Below, piece after piece: positions 16,615-25,539 of a DNA stretch of 64,000 nt (the first letter of the stretch is position 1; every line of letters starts with the position of its first letter). The notes below the pieces were generated by a model. That model was not told where the DNA came from, searched no databases, and saw only the letters and a list, made by a program, of their open reading frames with translations. The stretch is from NCBI GenBank assembly GCA_051252005.1, contig JBPOEZ010000006.1:124001-188000 (forward strand), in the 5' to 3' direction. This stretch comes from JACOMS01 sp051252005 (lineage in GTDB: Bacteria > Pseudomonadota > Alphaproteobacteria > Caulobacterales > Maricaulaceae). The position numbers and the translations under genes are program-made.

Positions 16615-17675
16615 GCAAAAACAATAGCCTGCCGAAAACAATGAAAGCCCTTGTAAAGGCTAAAGCCGAAAAAGGTCTGTGGCTTGAGGAGGTCCCTGTG
16701 CCTGAGGCAGGACCCGGCGAAGTGCTGATAAAAATAGAACGCACCGCAATTTGTGGTACCGACATGCACATTTATAAATGGGATGATTGGGCTGCAAAAA
16801 ACGTCCCCGTGCCTATGGTGGTTGGCCATGAATATGGCGGGCGGGTTGCGGCTGTAGGAACAGGCGTGCGCCGCGTTAAGGTCGGCGAGAAAGTCACAGG
16901 CGAGGGCCATGTGGTCGGCAACAGGTCTCGAAATGCCCGCGCCGGACGGTTTCACTTAGACCCAGACACAAAAGGCATAGGCGTAAATCTCCCCGGAGCT
17001 TTTGCTGAATACCTTGTCCTTCCGGAATTCAATGTCATCCCGCTTAAAGAGGACTTCCCGCTGGATATCGCCGCGATCATGGACCCGCTTGGCAATGCTG
17101 TGCATACGGCGCTTGCGTTTGATCTTGTCGGCGAAGACGTCATGATCACGGGCGCAGGGCCTATCGGTATTATGGCAGCCGCCGTTGCTCGCCGCTCCGG
17201 TGCGCGCCGTATTATGCTCACGGACGTGAACGATTGGCGTTTGGACTTTGCTCATGAAATTGCGCCGGATATCCGCACAGTCAACGTCACCAAGGAGCAC
17301 CCCCGTAAGGTTATGTATGCTATGGGGCTTGAAGAGGGGTTTGATGTTGGCATGGAGATGAGCGGGCAACAAACAGCTTTTGACGGTATGCTCGACCTGA
17401 TGATCATGGGCGGCAACATCGCCATGCTCGGTTTGCCCGCAAAGCCATATCCAATGGACCTAGGGAAATTTGTAGGCAAGGCCCTGACCATGAAAGGGAT
17501 TTATGGCCGCCAAATGTATGAAACTTGGTACAAAATGATCGCTCTGCTCGATGGGGGGCTGGAGATGGAGGGCATGATCACTCATCGTTTTGCCGCGAGA
17601 GATTTTCAGGACGCGTTTGACCTTATGGAAACGGGTAAGAGCGGTAAGGTTATTTTAGACTGGGCGCAAATTTAA
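16611..17675 (+). CDS. tdh: L-threonine 3-dehydrogenase, structural-zinc cysteines absent
   Basis: A 354-residue medium-chain dehydrogenase that oxidises threonine to 2-amino-3-ketobutyrate with NAD. The catalytic zinc ligands are present (CGTDMHIY, GHEYGG), as are the NAD-binding GAGPIGIMAAAVA and the family stretches GNAVHTALAFDLVGEDV and GREMYE-like GRQMYETWYKM. The lobe that in E. coli Tdh holds the structural zinc has Gly, Ser, Ala and Asp where the four cysteines should be (segment GNRSRNARAGRFHLDPDT). This part must fold without that zinc. I believe Cys-less Tdh proteins occur in some other bacteria, so this may be a lineage type rather than decay; everything else is intact. Confidence 0.93.
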   Translation: MSKNNSLPKTMKALVKAKAEKGLWLEEVPVPEAGPGEVLIKIERTAICGTDMHIYKWDDWAAKNVPVPMVVGHEYGGRVAAVGTGVRRVKVGEKVTGEGHVVGNRSRNARAGRFHLDPDTKGIGVNLPGAFAEYLVLPEFNVIPLKEDFPLDIAAIMDPLGNAVHTALAFDLVGEDVMITGAGPIGIMAAAVARRSGARRIMLTDVNDWRLDFAHEIAPDIRTVNVTKEHPRKVMYAMGLEEGFDVGMEMSGQQTAFDGMLDLMIMGGNIAMLGLPAKPYPMDLGKFVGKALTMKGIYGRQMYETWYKMIALLDGGLEMEGMITHRFAARDFQDAFDLMETGKSGKVILDWAQI

Positions 17676-18355
17676 TGGCTAAACCTGCTGATTACGTGCC
17701 GCTTATTGGATATGAGCGTTTATCCGAAGCGGAGATGGAGCAGCGGGCGAGCGATGTTTTCGCGTCTCTAAAACAGCGGCGCACCATCCGAGACTTTTCC
17801 GCAGACCCCGTACCGCGCTCATTAATCGAGACTTGTATTCGAACGGCAGGAACCGCGCCTAGCGGGGCCAATCATCAGCCTTGGCATTTTGTTGCCATAT
17901 CCGACCCTGTTATCAAGAGGAAAATACGGATAGCAGCGGAAGAAGAAGAGCGGGCATTTTACGCGGAGAAGGCCTCGCCGGAGTGGCTTGACGCGCTCGC
18001 GCCTCTTGGTACAGACGACGAAAAACCGTTCTTAGAAACGGCTCCGTGGCTTGTTGCTGTCTTCGCGCAAAGGCGGGGCGGCGTAAATGCGGGCGACGAT
18101 AAGAAAAACTACTACGTCACCGAATCTGTTGGTCTCGCGACAGGTATGCTGATTACGGCGCTCCATTCAGCAGGTCTCGGAACACTCACGCATACACCGG
18201 CCCCGATGGGATTTTTGACGGATATATGTGAACGCCCAATAACCGAAAAACCTTTTGTGCTTATGGTTGTCGGCTATCCAGCCGAAGATGCAAAAATTCC
18301 GGCCCACGCCCTGATAAAAAAGGATTTGGCCGAAATTAGTACCTTTATGGATTGA
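17675..18355 (+). CDS. Nitroreductase-family flavoprotein, iodotyrosine deiodinase-like
   Basis: A 226-residue FMN protein. The phosphate-binding start KQRRTIRDFS, then GTAPSGANHQPWHF and ESVGLATGMLITALHSAGLGT, fit the nitroreductase fold. The lid region EEEERAFYAEKASPEWLD followed by DEKPFLETAP aligns with iodotyrosine deiodinase, and the Glu, Tyr and Lys that grip the halotyrosine zwitterion appear conserved. It probably removes halogen reductively from halogenated tyrosine. The start codon overlaps the tdh stop by one base (TAATG), so it is translated with the threonine catabolic genes, which suggests use in amino-acid turnover. Substrate assignment is inference from the lid residues. Confidence 0.8.
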   Translation: MAKPADYVPLIGYERLSEAEMEQRASDVFASLKQRRTIRDFSADPVPRSLIETCIRTAGTAPSGANHQPWHFVAISDPVIKRKIRIAAEEEERAFYAEKASPEWLDALAPLGTDDEKPFLETAPWLVAVFAQRRGGVNAGDDKKNYYVTESVGLATGMLITALHSAGLGTLTHTPAPMGFLTDICERPITEKPFVLMVVGYPAEDAKIPAHALIKKDLAEISTFMD

Positions 18356-18357
18356 GC

Positions 18358-20088
18358 CTATTTATCGTTTGCGCTGTAAATAAGCTTACCGTCTACGATG
18401 GTCATAGCCACTTTGGCCGTCAGAATGTCTTCCGGCTTCGCGGTCATAATGTCGGTTTCAAAAACTGTGAAATCCGCTGCTTTTCCAACTTCAATTGAGC
18501 CCGTTTTGTCTTCCTGAAATGAAGCATAGGCCGGCCAAATTGTGAACATTTTTAGCGCTTCTTGGCGTGTTACTTTTTCTTCAGGGTACCAGTATTTACC
18601 GCTAAAGCCTTTAAGGTCTTTACGTGTGACAGCCGCGTAAAATTCGATGCGGGGGTCGCCGATTTCAACCGGCGCATCTGATCCGCCCGCAATAATACTG
18701 CCGCTATCAATGAGGCTTCGCCATGCATAGCCGCCTTTGAGCCGCTCTGGCCCAAGCCTATCATTGGCAAAGTGTAAATCTCCGATAGCATGTGAGGGCT
18801 GCATAGACGGGATAATGCCCAAGGCTTGGAAGCGCTTAAGATCTGGCAGGGTTAGAATCTGAGCGTGTTCTACGCGCCAACGCGGGTCGGCAATGGCCCG
18901 CTCGCTCGCGGGAACACTCTGGAACGCTTCTTCATACCAATCGAGGAGCAATTGATTGGCTTTGTCGCCAATAGCGTGGGTGTTGACCTGTATGCCGTCG
19001 CGAAGCGATCTTTCAAGAATAGGCATGATGCGTTCTTTGGTAATGAGCAAAAGTCCGGTGTTTTTCGGATCATCACTATAAGGGGCGAGTAGCGCCGCGC
19101 CGCGTGAGCCCAAAGCGCCGTCGGAATAGAGCTTAATAGCCCGAACAGTTATATGGTCGGAATTTGACGTATCTACGGCCTGTAGACGTGTAAGTGCATC
19201 GGCATTTTTTATATCGGGCGAATTATAGACCCGTAAGCCGATGTCGCCGGAACGGGACAATTCCATCATCAGGGGCAGGTTGTCCATATTCACGGACATG
19301 GCGTGAATGTTGGCCCAGCCTCGGCTAGAATAGACTTCAGAGGCCTTGATGTAAGCCTCCTTTTTGCGTTCTTCCGTGAGTATAGGGATAAGAGAGTTTA
19401 CGAGGTTAATTGCGTTATCAATCAGCATGCCCGTAGGCTCGCCGTTTTCGTCTTTTAAAATGTCACCGCCAAAGGGGGCTTTCGTATCGCGCGTTATGCC
19501 TGCGGCTTTGAGGGCTGCGGAATTGACAACGGCGGCATGGCCATCCGCGCGGGTTAAGATGATAGCGTGATCCGCTGTAACGGAGTCGAGGTCTTGGCGA
19601 TTGGGGAATCGTTTCTCTGGCCAATGAGTTTCAATCCACCCGCGTCCAAAAATAGTCTCGCCTTTTGGCGTTTCAGAGGCAGGCGTTTTAAGGCGGTCTT
19701 GCATTTCTGTAACGGATAAGGTGCCCTCCAAATTGATCGTCATTTCCCGAAGGCCAATACCTAAAAGGTGTCCGTGAGAATCGGTCAAGCCTGAGTAAAG
19801 CGCTTTACCGCCCAAGTTGACATTTTGCGCGCCAGCCCCTGCGTGAGTTTCGCACCAGTTTTCTTCAGGTGCATTCGCTGCTGTATATGTAATGAGACCT
19901 TCTTTTACGGCCAGAGCCTCTGCCGTTGGGGCGGCGTCGATGGATGTATAAATGGGGCCGCCAGAAAAGCACCAACTCGTGGCGACAGTATCGGCGGGTG
20001 TCTCTGCGCTATCATGACTTTTGTTTTGCCCGCATCCGGCGAGAGCCGTGATTGCAGCACATGATAATAGAAGGCGTGCGTAAGTCAT
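18358..20088 (-). CDS. Amidohydrolase family lipoprotein (YtcJ-like)
   Basis: A 576-residue protein with a lipoprotein signal peptide ending LAGC followed by QNKS, so it is probably anchored in the envelope. The metal-dependent hydrolase (Amidohydrolase_3) core shows the HxH metal motif in LTDSHGHLLGIG, a lysine/Ser-rich active area IKLYSDGALGSRGA, NTHAIGD, WRVEHAQI and AGGSDAPVE with the last metal Asp. YtcJ-type enzymes hydrolyse cyclic or linear amide bonds; the substrate cannot be predicted. I start at the second ATG (20088) because GGGGA lies six bases before it. It is convergent with the deiodinase-like gene (two bases between stops). Confidence 0.87.
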   Translation of the reverse strand: MTYARLLLSCAAITALAGCGQNKSHDSAETPADTVATSWCFSGGPIYTSIDAAPTAEALAVKEGLITYTAANAPEENWCETHAGAGAQNVNLGGKALYSGLTDSHGHLLGIGLREMTINLEGTLSVTEMQDRLKTPASETPKGETIFGRGWIETHWPEKRFPNRQDLDSVTADHAIILTRADGHAAVVNSAALKAAGITRDTKAPFGGDILKDENGEPTGMLIDNAINLVNSLIPILTEERKKEAYIKASEVYSSRGWANIHAMSVNMDNLPLMMELSRSGDIGLRVYNSPDIKNADALTRLQAVDTSNSDHITVRAIKLYSDGALGSRGAALLAPYSDDPKNTGLLLITKERIMPILERSLRDGIQVNTHAIGDKANQLLLDWYEEAFQSVPASERAIADPRWRVEHAQILTLPDLKRFQALGIIPSMQPSHAIGDLHFANDRLGPERLKGGYAWRSLIDSGSIIAGGSDAPVEIGDPRIEFYAAVTRKDLKGFSGKYWYPEEKVTRQEALKMFTIWPAYASFQEDKTGSIEVGKAADFTVFETDIMTAKPEDILTAKVAMTIVDGKLIYSANDK

Positions 20089-20196
20089 AGTGTTCCCCAT
20101 GAGTATTAAACCAGTGTATTTGGCCTAAGTGATACTATCGGAGAGGAGGGGTCAATAAGGGAAACGTCATTTTTTCGAAATATGCGTATCTACGGA

Positions 20197-22224
20197 CTAT
20201 CCTGCGGTTTGATACATTTGCTTATAGTTGGCATTTTTACGGTCAATATTTAGCACTCTATCAAACGACTCCAGCAGGCCTGTAAGTTTAATGGGTTTCG
20301 CCAGAGAATCATCCATGCCAATATTTTTACAAAGACGTAGCTGTTGATATTGAGGGTCTGCCGTTAGAGCAATAATGATAATGTCTGACCAATGTTTACC
20401 AGAATTGCGAATAGCCAATGTTGATTCGATTCCATCCATCACGGGCATGTGGATATCCATTAAAATGATATCGATGTCTTGCACCTCAAGGACATCAAGA
20501 ACTTCTTGACCGTTGTTTGCCTTGTAAAGAGTGCCGACAACAGATTCCAATAAAGACTCGACGACGAGATGGTTAGTGGGGTTATCGTCAGCGACCAAAA
20601 CTTTAAGATTGGAGTATGATGTAACTTCCGGAGCTTTTTCTATAAACATTTGATCAAGAATTACAGAGTTGGCCGTTTGGGGTATTTTCTTTTCAGCCTT
20701 TACAGGCAGTGGGAGGGAAAGCGCAAAAATAGTCCCTTTTCCAAGCTCCGATTTGACGCTGATTGTACCGCCCATCATTTCGATGATCTGTTTTGCGATA
20801 TTCATACCTAACCCCGTTCCGCCAAAACGGGAAGAGATAGAGCTGTCGGCCTGAGTATAGGCTTCAAATATGTGGGTTTGTTGTTCTTGTGTCATGCCAA
20901 TGCCATTGTCTTTAACCGCAAGTATCAATCGCGGATTAGAGGCATCTTTGTCCGAGACCGTAAGAATAACTTGAACGTGGCCATTGGGCGTAAATTTAAC
21001 GGCATTAGAGACGAGATTGTTGAGGCATTGCTCATATCGAAATTTATCAAACGTAATATCGTTAGGAACTTTCTTGTCGATATGGCAGCTGATTTTGGTA
21101 CCGTTCTTGATGGCTTGTTGCTGCCAGAGTTTGCTTACCATACGGACCGTGTCTGCTGGGTTCCCGGGTTGAGGGTTGAGCATGAGCTTATTGGCGTCCA
21201 GTTTTGTATGATTAAGCGTACCTTCCAATATATTCATGATGCTTTCGGCAGAGGCTTGAATTAACTCTAACTTTGAAAGCGTGGTTGTGTCAGGATTGTG
21301 CTGTACTAGAGCATCTGTAATGCCGATGACGGCATTCATTGGTGTTCTGATTTCATGGCTGAGACGTGCTAGAAAATTATTCTGAGCCTGAAGTGTCTTT
21401 TCGGCCTGCTTCTTTGCGTCTCTTAGATCGTCTTGTAGCTTGAAGTCTTCTGTTACGTCTTCAATATGGCATATCGCCGTGGAGACTTCTCCAGTTTGTG
21501 AACGTTGTAGGTTGGCATAATGTTTTAGCCATATCGCGCCTTTGTTTTCTGTATTGAGGCGAAAAACGCATTCGTATTTCGTGCCGTTGCTAAGGAAATT
21601 CAGCCAGCCCGCTCTCGCTTCTGTGATGTCGTCTGGGTGCATCAATGGCCAGAGGCCTTCTTCGCGTATGGCCCTCATTTCACTCGTACTAAGTATACTT
21701 TCAAAATATTTGCTGTGGAGCTCAATGCTGTTCGCGCTGTAATTTATAATGAGAATGCCCGATTTACTGATCTCGAGGGCGATTCTAAAAATTTCTTTCT
21801 GAGTTTGCCGCTCTGTTACATCGTTAATTGTAACAATAGCTTTTCCGCTCGGCGTTCTCATGCGGGATATATCAAGAGTTCTGCCATTCGGGGGGACAAT
21901 TCGAGAAACGTAGTTTGTTTTCGAGTCGCCAGTGAGAAACTCTCTTATGTTGGTGATCCGTGTGTTTACATGATCTTCACGTTGACTTTTTCCAAAGTCT
22001 CCGCGTTTTGACATCTCAATAATGATGTCATCCACTTGGAGCGGTTTATGGCTTGATGCGTCGGGGAAATCTAAATATTTATAAGCGGCATCATTACCAA
22101 AAACGGTCTCACGATCTTGAGAAATGACCAAGAAGCCAAAGTCTGTAGTTTGGCCTATCACAGACAGCCATTCTAAGGCTTCAGTGTGGTCTCGGTTCAG
22201 AGACATGATGTTTTGCTCGGCCAT
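20197..22224 (-). CDS. Hybrid sensor histidine kinase / response regulator with two PAS domains
   Basis: A 675-residue cytosolic protein without membrane helices. Order: PAS domain (about 15-135), second PAS with PAC-like tail (about 140-262), coiled-coil linker, HisKA with phospho-acceptor His290 in LSHEIRTPMNA, HATPase (N box NNLVSNAVKF at 402-411, DNGIGM, GGTGLGM at 468-474), and a receiver domain with acid pocket DD at 546-547 and phospho-acceptor Asp590 in ILMDIHMP. It should pass phosphate to its own receiver and from there to an unlinked Hpt protein. No partner regulator is adjacent. With PAS domains and no membrane part, an intracellular signal such as redox or a ligand is likely. Confidence 0.93.
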   Translation of the reverse strand: MAEQNIMSLNRDHTEALEWLSVIGQTTDFGFLVISQDRETVFGNDAAYKYLDFPDASSHKPLQVDDIIIEMSKRGDFGKSQREDHVNTRITNIREFLTGDSKTNYVSRIVPPNGRTLDISRMRTPSGKAIVTINDVTERQTQKEIFRIALEISKSGILIINYSANSIELHSKYFESILSTSEMRAIREEGLWPLMHPDDITEARAGWLNFLSNGTKYECVFRLNTENKGAIWLKHYANLQRSQTGEVSTAICHIEDVTEDFKLQDDLRDAKKQAEKTLQAQNNFLARLSHEIRTPMNAVIGITDALVQHNPDTTTLSKLELIQASAESIMNILEGTLNHTKLDANKLMLNPQPGNPADTVRMVSKLWQQQAIKNGTKISCHIDKKVPNDITFDKFRYEQCLNNLVSNAVKFTPNGHVQVILTVSDKDASNPRLILAVKDNGIGMTQEQQTHIFEAYTQADSSISSRFGGTGLGMNIAKQIIEMMGGTISVKSELGKGTIFALSLPLPVKAEKKIPQTANSVILDQMFIEKAPEVTSYSNLKVLVADDNPTNHLVVESLLESVVGTLYKANNGQEVLDVLEVQDIDIILMDIHMPVMDGIESTLAIRNSGKHWSDIIIIALTADPQYQQLRLCKNIGMDDSLAKPIKLTGLLESFDRVLNIDRKNANYKQMYQTAG

Positions 22225-22364
22225 TTGATAGTTTCGCCCAGTTTCTAAATTAGATTCTACAAGAATCGTTTATATTAAAGTGGCGTAATAGGGTTAATAA
22301 AACATAACACTTTATATTCCCGCGTAGAGATGTAAGCGTGCCCGCGTATTTATGGAGAGCGGTT

Positions 22365-23858
22365 TTGAGCGAGTTATACGACCTATTGATAATCGGCGGC
22401 GGGATTAACGGCACGGCGATTGCACGCGACGCGGCTGGGCGTGGGCTACGCGTTTTGCTCTGTGAAAGAGACGATCTCGCCAGTCATACTTCATCATCAA
22501 GCACAAAACTCATCCATGGCGGCCTGCGCTATTTGGAGTATTTTGAGTTCCGCTTAGTGCGTGAATCCCTGATTGAACGCGAGGTGCTTTTGCGTGCTGC
22601 TCCGCACATAATCCGGCCTATGCGGTTTGTCTTGCCTTATGATGAAGGGTTGCGCCCGGCATGGATGCTCAGACTTGGGCTTTTTCTTTATGATAGCCTT
22701 GGCGGCCGCAAAAAATTACCCGGTACGAAAACTGTCAAACTAACTGAGGCCCCGCATAAGGGTGTATTGGAGGCGCGGTTGACTAAGGGATTTGAGTATT
22801 CGGATTGCTGGGTGGAAGATGCGCGTCTCGTCGTCCTAAACGCTATCGACGCGCGGGATAAAGGCGCAGAGATCTTGACACACGCGAATGTCGATGCTGT
22901 GCGGTCTTCTGGTAAGGCATACGTAGCTGATGTCACCACTGAAAATGGGCGATCATTTCAGGTGCGCGCCAAGGGTGTCATCAATTCTGCGGGACCGTGG
23001 GTTGATCAAGTTTTGTCTGGGCTGAAAACAGAGAAGGACGATGCGGCTCTGCGGCTCGTCAAGGGGAGCCATATTGTAACCCGCCGTCTATTCGAAGGCG
23101 ATCATGCTTACATTTTCCAAAACAAAGATAACCGGATCATTTTCGCTATTCCTTACGAGGAAAACTTTACGCTTATTGGCACGACTGACATGCCTTATAC
23201 ACACGATGAAGGCCCCGTAAAAATATCGGAGGAGGAAATTACCTATCTTTGCAGCGCTGCGAGCGAGTATTTTGAAACGGATATATTTCCGTCCGATGTG
23301 GCTTGGACCTATTCAGGCGTAAGGCCGCTTTACGACGATAAGACGGCGAATGCTGCGGCCGTCACGCGCGATTATGTTCTGGATTTGGACGAATATGCAG
23401 ACGGCGCGCCGTTCATGTCGATTTACGGCGGCAAAATTACGACCTCAAGAAAGCTAGCGTCACACACGCTCGAAAAGCTCGAGCCTTATTTTACGAAACT
23501 CCCGAAACCGTGGACGGAGACGGCGCATCTGCCAGGCGGGGATATCCATGACGGCGATTTTGATGACTTCTTCGAAAAACAATCTCATACTTACCCTTGG
23601 TTAGAAGCCGGTAATTTACGGCGTCTGGCGCGGCTATATGGAACGCACATCAAGTTCATCATAGGAGAGGCCAAGTCATTCGGCGATCTCGGGCAGCATT
23701 TCGGGCAGGGACTGACCGAAGCCGAGGTGCGATACCTGATGAAATATGAATGGGTGACTGAGGCTGATGACGTTCTTTGGCGGCGCACTAAGCTCGGCAT
23801 CCATATGAAGGCTGATGAGATTAGAGAGCTTGAAGGCTGGTTTATTGACCAAAATTAG
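22365..23858 (+). CDS. glpD: Glycerol-3-phosphate dehydrogenase, FAD-dependent
   Basis: A 497-residue flavoenzyme at the inner membrane that oxidises glycerol-3-phosphate to dihydroxyacetone phosphate and feeds electrons to quinone. The dinucleotide fold LLIIGGGINGTAIARDAAGRG opens the protein; SSSTKLIHGGLRYLE and the later TYSGVRPLYDD and GGKITTSR are GlpD hallmarks. I place the start at TTG 22365 (SELYDLLIIGGG) because GGAGAGC lies eight bases upstream. A GTG at 22338 is also possible and would add nine residues. No glpK or glpF neighbours. About 265 non-coding bases follow. Confidence 0.93.
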   Translation: MSELYDLLIIGGGINGTAIARDAAGRGLRVLLCERDDLASHTSSSSTKLIHGGLRYLEYFEFRLVRESLIEREVLLRAAPHIIRPMRFVLPYDEGLRPAWMLRLGLFLYDSLGGRKKLPGTKTVKLTEAPHKGVLEARLTKGFEYSDCWVEDARLVVLNAIDARDKGAEILTHANVDAVRSSGKAYVADVTTENGRSFQVRAKGVINSAGPWVDQVLSGLKTEKDDAALRLVKGSHIVTRRLFEGDHAYIFQNKDNRIIFAIPYEENFTLIGTTDMPYTHDEGPVKISEEEITYLCSAASEYFETDIFPSDVAWTYSGVRPLYDDKTANAAAVTRDYVLDLDEYADGAPFMSIYGGKITTSRKLASHTLEKLEPYFTKLPKPWTETAHLPGGDIHDGDFDDFFEKQSHTYPWLEAGNLRRLARLYGTHIKFIIGEAKSFGDLGQHFGQGLTEAEVRYLMKYEWVTEADDVLWRRTKLGIHMKADEIRELEGWFIDQN

Positions 23859-24042
23859 CCTTCCCTCATGGGGAGCGGCAGTTCTGGGGGTATTATGCGG
23901 CCTTCCATGTCATCGGCGCGAGTCGTGTCTAGTCGGGTTGCAAAGTGGTGTGCGTGACGAAGTTTTATGTGGTAAAATAATACCGCTTTGCTAAGCTGTT
24001 GAAAAATCTAATTTATTTCGCAAAGCTTGCCAAACTTAATCG

Positions 24043-24070
24043 TTGACGGGGCAGGGCCTAGCCCCTAGAA
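24043..24070 (+). promoter_or_regulatory. Possible promoter of rplM-rpsI
   Basis: TTGACG (24043-24048) and CTAGAA (24065-24070) are 16 bases apart, 55 bases before the rplM ATG. GGGGC and GCCCC (24048-24052 and 24061-24065) form a short hairpin that overlaps the spacer. The remaining intergenic DNA 23859-24042 shows no other clear element. Confidence 0.4.
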
Positions 24071-24124
24071 GCCGCCAATCGTAATCTATGCAGATGATTT
24101 GTGTGGATTTTATTAGAGGTCATT

Positions 24125-24595
24125 ATGAAAACGACTAAATTTTTGAAGACCGCAGAGGTCGAAAAGAAATGGATAATCATTGACGCAGAAGACGCGATCG
24201 TAGGCCGTTTGGCTACTTTTGTGGCTATGCGTCTTCGCGGTAAGCACCGTCCTGATTATACTCCCCACATTGATTGCGGTGATAATGTCATCATCATCAA
24301 TGCGGAAAAAGTAAAACTTACCGGCAAAAAACGCGCTGATAAAACGTATTACCGTCACACGGGTCACCCAGGCGGGATTAAAGAAACAACAGCAGGAAAA
24401 ATCCTTGATGGACGTTTCCCAGACCGCGTTATGCGCAAAGCCGTGCAGCGTATGCTTCCAAAAGAAAGCCCGCTTGCTCGTCAACAGTTCTCAAACCTAC
24501 GCGTTTACGCTGGTGCTGAGCACCCACATGCACCGCAGGGCCCTGAAGTCGTAGACTTTAAGTCGCTTAGCTCTAAAAATGTAAGGTTGAAATAA
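24125..24595 (+). CDS. rplM: 50S ribosomal protein L13
   Basis: A 156-residue ribosomal protein that binds 23S rRNA early in large-subunit assembly. Family marks: KKWIIIDAEDAIVGRLATFVA, MRLRGKHRPDYTPHIDCGD, YYRHTGHPGG and MLPKESPLARQQF. The frame is open further upstream (24101), but the ATG at 24125 has GAGG at good distance and gives the known N-terminus. It is followed two bases later by rpsI, the universal L13-S9 pair. Confidence 0.97.
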   Translation: MKTTKFLKTAEVEKKWIIIDAEDAIVGRLATFVAMRLRGKHRPDYTPHIDCGDNVIIINAEKVKLTGKKRADKTYYRHTGHPGGIKETTAGKILDGRFPDRVMRKAVQRMLPKESPLARQQFSNLRVYAGAEHPHAPQGPEVVDFKSLSSKNVRLK

Positions 24596-24597
24596 TC

Positions 24598-25107
24598 ATG
24601 GCTGATACGAATACTCTTGAAGACCTTAAAGCGGTCATGGAAGGCGGCGACGCTTCTACGGCTGGAACTGGCGGCGTAGCTGTTGATGCAGCGACTTTGC
24701 CTGAGCCAAAAATTGACGAGCTTGGCCGTTCATACGCCACTGGTAAACGGAAAAACTCCGTAGCCCGCGTTTGGGTTAAGCCAGGCCACGGTAAAATCAC
24801 AATCAATGGCCGCGACCAAGAAGTTTACTTCGCGCGTCCTGTTTTGCGTCTTATCTTGCGTCAGCCGTTCGAAGTTACTGAGCGCGTTGATCAATATGAT
24901 ATCGTTGCAACAGTCAAAGGCGGCGGACTATCCGGACAAGCTGGTGCTGTACGTCACGGCATTTCAAAAGCCCTTACATATTATGAGCCTGCCTTGCGTC
25001 CTGCGCTTAAATCCGCTGGCTTCATGACACGTGACTCACGGGTTGTTGAACGTAAGAAATACGGTAAAGCGAAAGCCCGTAAGAGCTTCCAGTTCTCAAA
25101 ACGCTAA
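24598..25107 (+). CDS. rpsI: 30S ribosomal protein S9
   Basis: A 169-residue protein; the S9 core starts only at about residue 43 (GRSYATGKRKNSVARVWVKPG), so there is an alanine/acidic N-terminal extension of about 40 residues, seen in many alphaproteobacterial S9 proteins. The core has LSGQAGAVRHGISKAL and the basic C-terminal tail KKYGKAKARKSFQFSKR, which reaches the decoding centre and contacts P-site tRNA. Co-transcribed with rplM and closed by a strong terminator 30 bases downstream. Confidence 0.97.
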   Translation: MADTNTLEDLKAVMEGGDASTAGTGGVAVDAATLPEPKIDELGRSYATGKRKNSVARVWVKPGHGKITINGRDQEVYFARPVLRLILRQPFEVTERVDQYDIVATVKGGGLSGQAGAVRHGISKALTYYEPALRPALKSAGFMTRDSRVVERKKYGKAKARKSFQFSKR

Positions 25108-25136
25108 ACTTTACAAGCGTTTATATATTGTTTTTC

Positions 25137-25169
25137 AAGCGTCTCGGCTTTGCCGGGGCGCTTTTTTTT
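25137..25169 (+). terminator. Rho-independent terminator of rplM-rpsI
   Basis: AAGCGTCTCGGC pairs with GCCGGGGCGCTT (12 bp including G-U pairs, loop TTT), followed by eight T residues. Confidence 0.92.
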
Positions 25170-25199
25170 GCATGGAGTTTGGCGCTCATACATCTCTAA

Positions 25200-25340
25200 T
25201 GTCATCCTAGACTTGATCTGGGGTTTTGCTGATTTTCCCAATTTCCTCTGTATGTCACCCCGGACTTGATCCGGGGCCTCGCAGTTATATCGCGCGACCT
25301 AACGTCTAGGTCCCGCATCTTCACTGCGTTTCGTGCGGGA
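25200..25340 (+). repeat. REP-like palindromic repeats, first cluster
   Basis: Three related units: a degenerate one (25200-25222, GTCATCCTAGACTTGATCTG), a good one with CCCCGGA (25258-25264) and TCCGGGG (25270-25276) around CTTGA, and a third with TCCCGCA (25311-25317) and TGCGGGA (25334-25340). They carry the GTCATCCCGGACTTGATCCGGG-like theme common between genes in alphaproteobacteria and are probably non-coding, possibly mobilised by REP-type transposases. Confidence 0.75.
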
Positions 25341-25539
25341 TGACAGGTCCTATTAATCCTACGCCCAAGCGCCCGAAAACCATGCCACAGCAGCACTTTC
25401 ACGAATATAATCCTCACTTCCCAAAACGAACATACATTAAACTCGTTTCTATGCCGAATGGGACAGGCGAGCGTTCGTTGATCGTTTTCGGTATAGACGG
25501 TGTGAGTTGTAGCTTTTGGGTTAGGGACCTACCATAGTC

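Noticed and set aside
25340..25537. Small plus-strand ORF of 65 codons
   Set aside because: It starts inside a REP-like repeat, has no ribosome binding site and no recognised family; probably random.
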